From the NCBI RefSeq assembly GCF_039542345.1, contig NZ_BAABHY010000001.1:1302001-1366000 (forward strand): DNA of 64,000 nucleotides. Direction: 5' to 3'. The notes under the pieces were generated by a model. It was not told the origin of the DNA. It was given only the letters and a program-made list of their open reading frames with translations, and did not search any database. Each line of letters starts with the position of its first letter. The stretch's first letter is position 1. Below are positions 61,232 through 64,000 of this stretch, one piece after another. Origin of the DNA: Orbus sasakiae. GTDB lineage: Bacteria; Pseudomonadota; Gammaproteobacteria; Enterobacterales; Orbaceae. Made by a program: the position numbers and the translations under genes.

Positions 61232-61254
61232 AATCTGGCTTATATGGCCAGATT
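61232..61254 (-). terminator. Hairpin at the end of zipA
   Basis: AATCTGGC (61232-61239) pairs with GCCAGATT (61247-61254), overlapping the zipA stop; on the minus strand TTTC follows. It could attenuate transcription into ligA. Confidence 0.5.
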
Positions 61255-62149
61255 ATTCTTGGGTAACAGCTTTGATGCGATTTTTATAACTATCTATTTT
61301 TTGAGGGGTTAACATATGGTGTTCATCATCAAGCACAACACCATTAACATCATCAGCAATGCGTTGTGCAGATTGCAGCATGAGTTTAAAGTTTTGAGCA
61401 GTATGACCATAAGAAGGAATCATCATAAAAATTGATACACCTGCTGTCGTAAATTCATGCATGGTTTCAGGATCGAGCGTACCAGGTTTTACCATGTTTG
61501 CTAAACTAAATAACACAGGACCATTGCCTGCTGGATCTAAATGACGATGGAAAATTTGCATTTCACCAAATTGGAATCCAGATTGAATAATACTACTGAG
61601 GAGTAAATCACCTCGAATAAGCTCTTCATTGAGTCCCGTCACATGTAACACCAGTACATCAGTTTTAGGTGCAACTTTAGTTGCAGGCTGCGTAGTTGGA
61701 TTAGGTTTTACCGCAGGAGAATGCTCATCAATTTTCAGATTATCATCAGATTGAGATTTTTCGGTGTGACTTACGGTATCAAGCGACTGACTGACAGTAT
61801 CTTCAATTTTTACATCAGGCTCATCTTCAACAAATAAATCGCGCTGCATAGGTTTAATTTCAACGGGTTGCACCGTAAATAAATCATCTTGAGTGTGCTC
61901 TTGTGCTATATGTGGTTGGCTCGGCACATCGCGTTTGGTTGACACGACTCTCACTTCCCCTACACCATCTTGAAAACCATCATTTTTCTCATTGTTTTGC
62001 CAAGATAAACTATCCTTGTTACTTTTTTTACTTTTTGGTGTTTCAAAAATAGAAGAGCGCTCTTTTTTATTAATCCAAAATCCGTGAATCAATAAGGCGA
62101 TGATTACTAAAGAAGCAATAATAATCAGCACAATGCGTAAATTATCCAT
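61253..62149 (-). CDS. zipA: Cell division protein ZipA
   Basis: 298 residues. An N-terminal membrane anchor (LRIVLIIIASLVIIALLIHGFWI) is followed by a charged linker (about residues 40-165) rich in Asp, Ser, Pro and Gln. The C-terminal FtsZ-binding domain follows (VLVLHVTGLNEELIRGDLLLSSIIQSGFQFGEMQIFHRHLDPAGNGPVLFSLANMVKPGTLD...MMIPSYG). It tethers the Z ring to the membrane. zipA-ligA is the usual order in gammaproteobacteria. Confidence 0.96.
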   Translation of the reverse strand: MDNLRIVLIIIASLVIIALLIHGFWINKKERSSIFETPKSKKSNKDSLSWQNNEKNDGFQDGVGEVRVVSTKRDVPSQPHIAQEHTQDDLFTVQPVEIKPMQRDLFVEDEPDVKIEDTVSQSLDTVSHTEKSQSDDNLKIDEHSPAVKPNPTTQPATKVAPKTDVLVLHVTGLNEELIRGDLLLSSIIQSGFQFGEMQIFHRHLDPAGNGPVLFSLANMVKPGTLDPETMHEFTTAGVSIFMMIPSYGHTAQNFKLMLQSAQRIADDVNGVVLDDEHHMLTPQKIDSYKNRIKAVTQE

Positions 62150-62493
62150 AATACCTATCTCTGTATTAATTTAATGTCACTATATTACTGTATTTAAATA
62201 TCAATACTCAAGTAACTTAAAGTTGTACTGACTATTTTATACAAATCAATAATGTTATTCACTTAAAAGTTAGTCAAACACATGAGATAAATCATAAAAC
62301 CCGCTATTTTGTTAGATTTTATATTGAAGTCACATGACGTTTTATTTTTAGTACTCTGTGCTATCGTTGCAATTGGCACTTACATTAAAAGGTTAATTTC
62401 TGTAAAATTCAGTCCTATTTAAGTATTTATTTTATAATTAATAAGCAAATAAATATGCATACGCATGATTGATTTTACCGAGGTTATTTTTAT
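62150..62493. other. 344-bp divergent intergenic region between zipA and acrA
   Basis: Promoters for both directions should be here. GAGG precedes the acrA ATG by about ten bases. No AcrR-type regulator gene is adjacent, and I see no clear operator; ATGCATACGCAT just upstream of acrA is too short to call. Confidence 0.35.
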
Positions 62494-63876
62494 ATGAAAT
62501 TTAAAAGAGCTCTATTCCCCGTTACTCTCGCGTTAGCTTTAGGTGGCAGCTTATTTTTGACTGGTTGCGATAATCACACATCTAATGCCCAAGAATTTAA
62601 ACTCCCATCGGTAAATGTCACCGTTTTTGAAACAGAACCTTTAGATTATACTGTGAAAGTTGCACTACCAGCACGCGTTATTGCTTCACAAATTGCTGAA
62701 ATTCGCCCACAGGTCAGTGGCATTATCTTAAAAAGAGAGTTTGATGAAAGCAGTAATGTGACAGAAGGTCAATCATTGTATCAAATTGATCCCTCACTTT
62801 ACCAAGCCAATTATGACAGTGCACTAGCTAGCGTTGCAAGTGCTGAAGCAAGTGCCAACATTGCACATTTAACGTTAAAACGTTATGAAGGATTGCTTAA
62901 AACAAAATCAATCAGCCAACAAGATTATGACAAAGCGGTCGCGGATGCACAGCAAGCTGATGCTGCAGTATTAGTTGCAAAAGCCAACTTAAACTCAGCT
63001 AAAGTGAGTTTAGATTATACTAAAGTTTACTCACCCATTGATGGTTATATTGGTAAATCAAACGTGACTGAAGGTGCGTTAGTTGCAGCAAGTCAAACCA
63101 CTGCGATGGCTATAGTGCAAAAAATTGACCCAATTTATATTGACATGACACAGGCTGCTTCGACCTTTGAACGTAATGAAAAAGATCGAAATAAAATCTA
63201 TACACCAGATCAAAAAGTAGAAGTATTTTTTAATGACGGAAGTAAATACCAAAATGACGGTAAAATTATTTTCTCTGATAAAAATGTGAGTGAAACAACG
63301 GGTACTGTCGTATTACGTGCTGAATTTTCTAATCCAAATTCTGAACTCTTACCGGGTATGTTCTTAAAACCGATTTTGACACTTGGTCATATTAATAAGG
63401 CGGTCTTAGTGCCACAAAAAGGCATTACCAGTGATGAAAGCGGAAGCTATACAGCCATTATTGCAGTACCTGTGCCAAAAGATAAAGAAGTCGAAGTGAT
63501 CAGCAAAGCGATTCTTGCTAATGGTTTAATTCCATTTGACAAAGATAATCAAGAATCGGTGGCAAATGCTGAACAAAAAGCAAAAGCTCAAGCAGAAAGT
63601 CTTATTGCTGAACAACAAAAAAGTCAGCAAGCTGATAAGAACTTTTATTACTTTGAAAAACGCAATAACATCCAAGTCTACGCAGGGATTTCTGGTTATT
63701 GGGTTGTCACCAATGGAATTAACTTAGGTGAAAAAGTGGTTGTAACAGGCTTACTTAATTTAACCAGTGTGACAACACAAGCCACTGACCGAAAATTATT
63801 TGCTAATATTGTTGCAGAGCCGACTTCTCTGTCACAAGCAGACCTAGATAAAATGATTGAAAATAACGTTAAGTAA
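62494..63876 (+). CDS. acrA: AcrA-type RND efflux periplasmic adaptor lipoprotein
   Basis: 460 residues. A lipoprotein signal ends at Cys 25 (LFLTGCD). MFP core: PARVIASQIAEIRPQVSGIILKREFDESSNVTEGQSLYQIDP, coiled-coil hairpin (about 105-175), second lipoyl half (YSPIDGYIGKSNVTEGALV), beta barrel and membrane-proximal domain (VLVPQKGITSDESGSYT). An extra stretch of about 55 residues (341-395, Ala/Gln/Lys-rich) is absent from E. coli AcrA (397 residues). It links the AcrB-type pump encoded next to TolC. CGGAG precedes acrB. Confidence 0.94.
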   Translation: MKFKRALFPVTLALALGGSLFLTGCDNHTSNAQEFKLPSVNVTVFETEPLDYTVKVALPARVIASQIAEIRPQVSGIILKREFDESSNVTEGQSLYQIDPSLYQANYDSALASVASAEASANIAHLTLKRYEGLLKTKSISQQDYDKAVADAQQADAAVLVAKANLNSAKVSLDYTKVYSPIDGYIGKSNVTEGALVAASQTTAMAIVQKIDPIYIDMTQAASTFERNEKDRNKIYTPDQKVEVFFNDGSKYQNDGKIIFSDKNVSETTGTVVLRAEFSNPNSELLPGMFLKPILTLGHINKAVLVPQKGITSDESGSYTAIIAVPVPKDKEVEVISKAILANGLIPFDKDNQESVANAEQKAKAQAESLIAEQQKSQQADKNFYYFEKRNNIQVYAGISGYWVVTNGINLGEKVVVTGLLNLTSVTTQATDRKLFANIVAEPTSLSQADLDKMIENNVK

Positions 63877-63895
63877 GAATCGGAGTTCTTAAATA

Positions 63896-64000
63896 ATGGC
63901 TAAGTTTTTTATAGATCGCCCAGTCTTTGCTTGGGTAATTGCAATAATGATGATGTTAGGCGGATTGCTTGCCATCAAATTACTTGCAGTTGAACAATAT
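63896..64000 (+). CDS. acrB: AcrB-type RND transporter, N-terminal start (runs off window)
   Basis: The first 35 codons are visible: MAKFFIDRPVFAWVIAIMMM, then LGGLLAIKLLAVEQY. This is the standard start of HAE1-family RND pumps (E. coli AcrB begins MPNFFIDRPIFAWVIAI). CGGAG at 63881-63885 precedes the ATG at 63896, 19 bases after acrA. It would be the inner-membrane, proton-driven pump of the tripartite complex with AcrA and TolC. Confidence 0.95.
   Translation, partial: MAKFFIDRPVFAWVIAIMMMLGGLLAIKLLAVEQY

Noticed and set aside
1..64000. tRNA, rRNA or tmRNA genes
   Set aside because: No T-loop motif of tRNA type was found outside coding genes, and no rRNA-like conserved stretches were seen by eye; a covariance-model scan was not possible.

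Overview
This 64 kb window is an AT-rich, gene-dense stretch of a gammaproteobacterial chromosome. The gene content (zinT, zapB, zipA, nlpC, hemCDXY, bifunctional hisB and hisIE, yggL, ybhFSR-like exporter, ydiJ) and many proteins close to Escherichia coli homologues, combined with low GC, fit the Orbales/Orbaceae (Gilliamella, Frischella or Orbus type, insect-gut symbionts). That placement is inferred from the look of the genes, not from a database search. No rRNA, tRNA, insertion sequence or CRISPR array was seen.

Layout. 1-7.5 kb: the end of a methyltransferase gene with an in-frame stop, a polar amino-acid ABC transporter (binding protein plus two permeases, no ATPase), a 13-repeat Sel1 protein, the cystine carrier TcyP and an unrecognised membrane protein. 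7.7-13.1 kb: a MarR-controlled operon for a YbhGFSR-type ABC exporter. 13.2-15.1 kb: a tandem zinc-ribbon protein and a threonine aldolase. 15.2-22.5 kb: the complete histidine operon hisGDCBHAFI(E) behind a leader peptide with five consecutive His codons and an attenuator. 22.7-29.5 kb: accessory region with a DUF3592-like protein, NhaC antiporter, M42 peptidase, small hypotheticals, a TPM-domain membrane protein with four Cys pairs, and an endonuclease V-like gene coupled to a leucine-rich-repeat gene. 29.6-38.7 kb (minus strand): ydiJ, truC, ybhA, recR, a membrane gene, ybaB and dnaX. 39-43.3 kb: zinT behind a Zur box, nlpC, a DUF3482/DUF2868 GTPase pair, zapB. 43.4-52.8 kb: tpiA, a divergent Ner-like/S24-repressor pair of phage type, mnmA-hflD-purB, hemCDXY. 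52.9-64 kb: gdhA, AzlCD exporter, an L-lactate/2-hydroxyacid dehydrogenase, rhlE, yggL, a tautomerase, luxS, ligA, zipA and the start of an acrAB-type RND pump.

Most of the window is housekeeping. The best regulatory signals are the his attenuator (three mutually exclusive pairings readable from the sequence), the perfect Zur palindrome before zinT, and an A AAA AAG slippery site in dnaX followed two codons later by a -1-frame stop, as in E. coli tau/gamma. The best candidates for undescribed biology are the endonuclease V-like/LRR pair, the tandem zinc-ribbon protein, the TPM protein with Cys pairs, the orphan Ner/repressor switch, and two related unrecognised membrane proteins.
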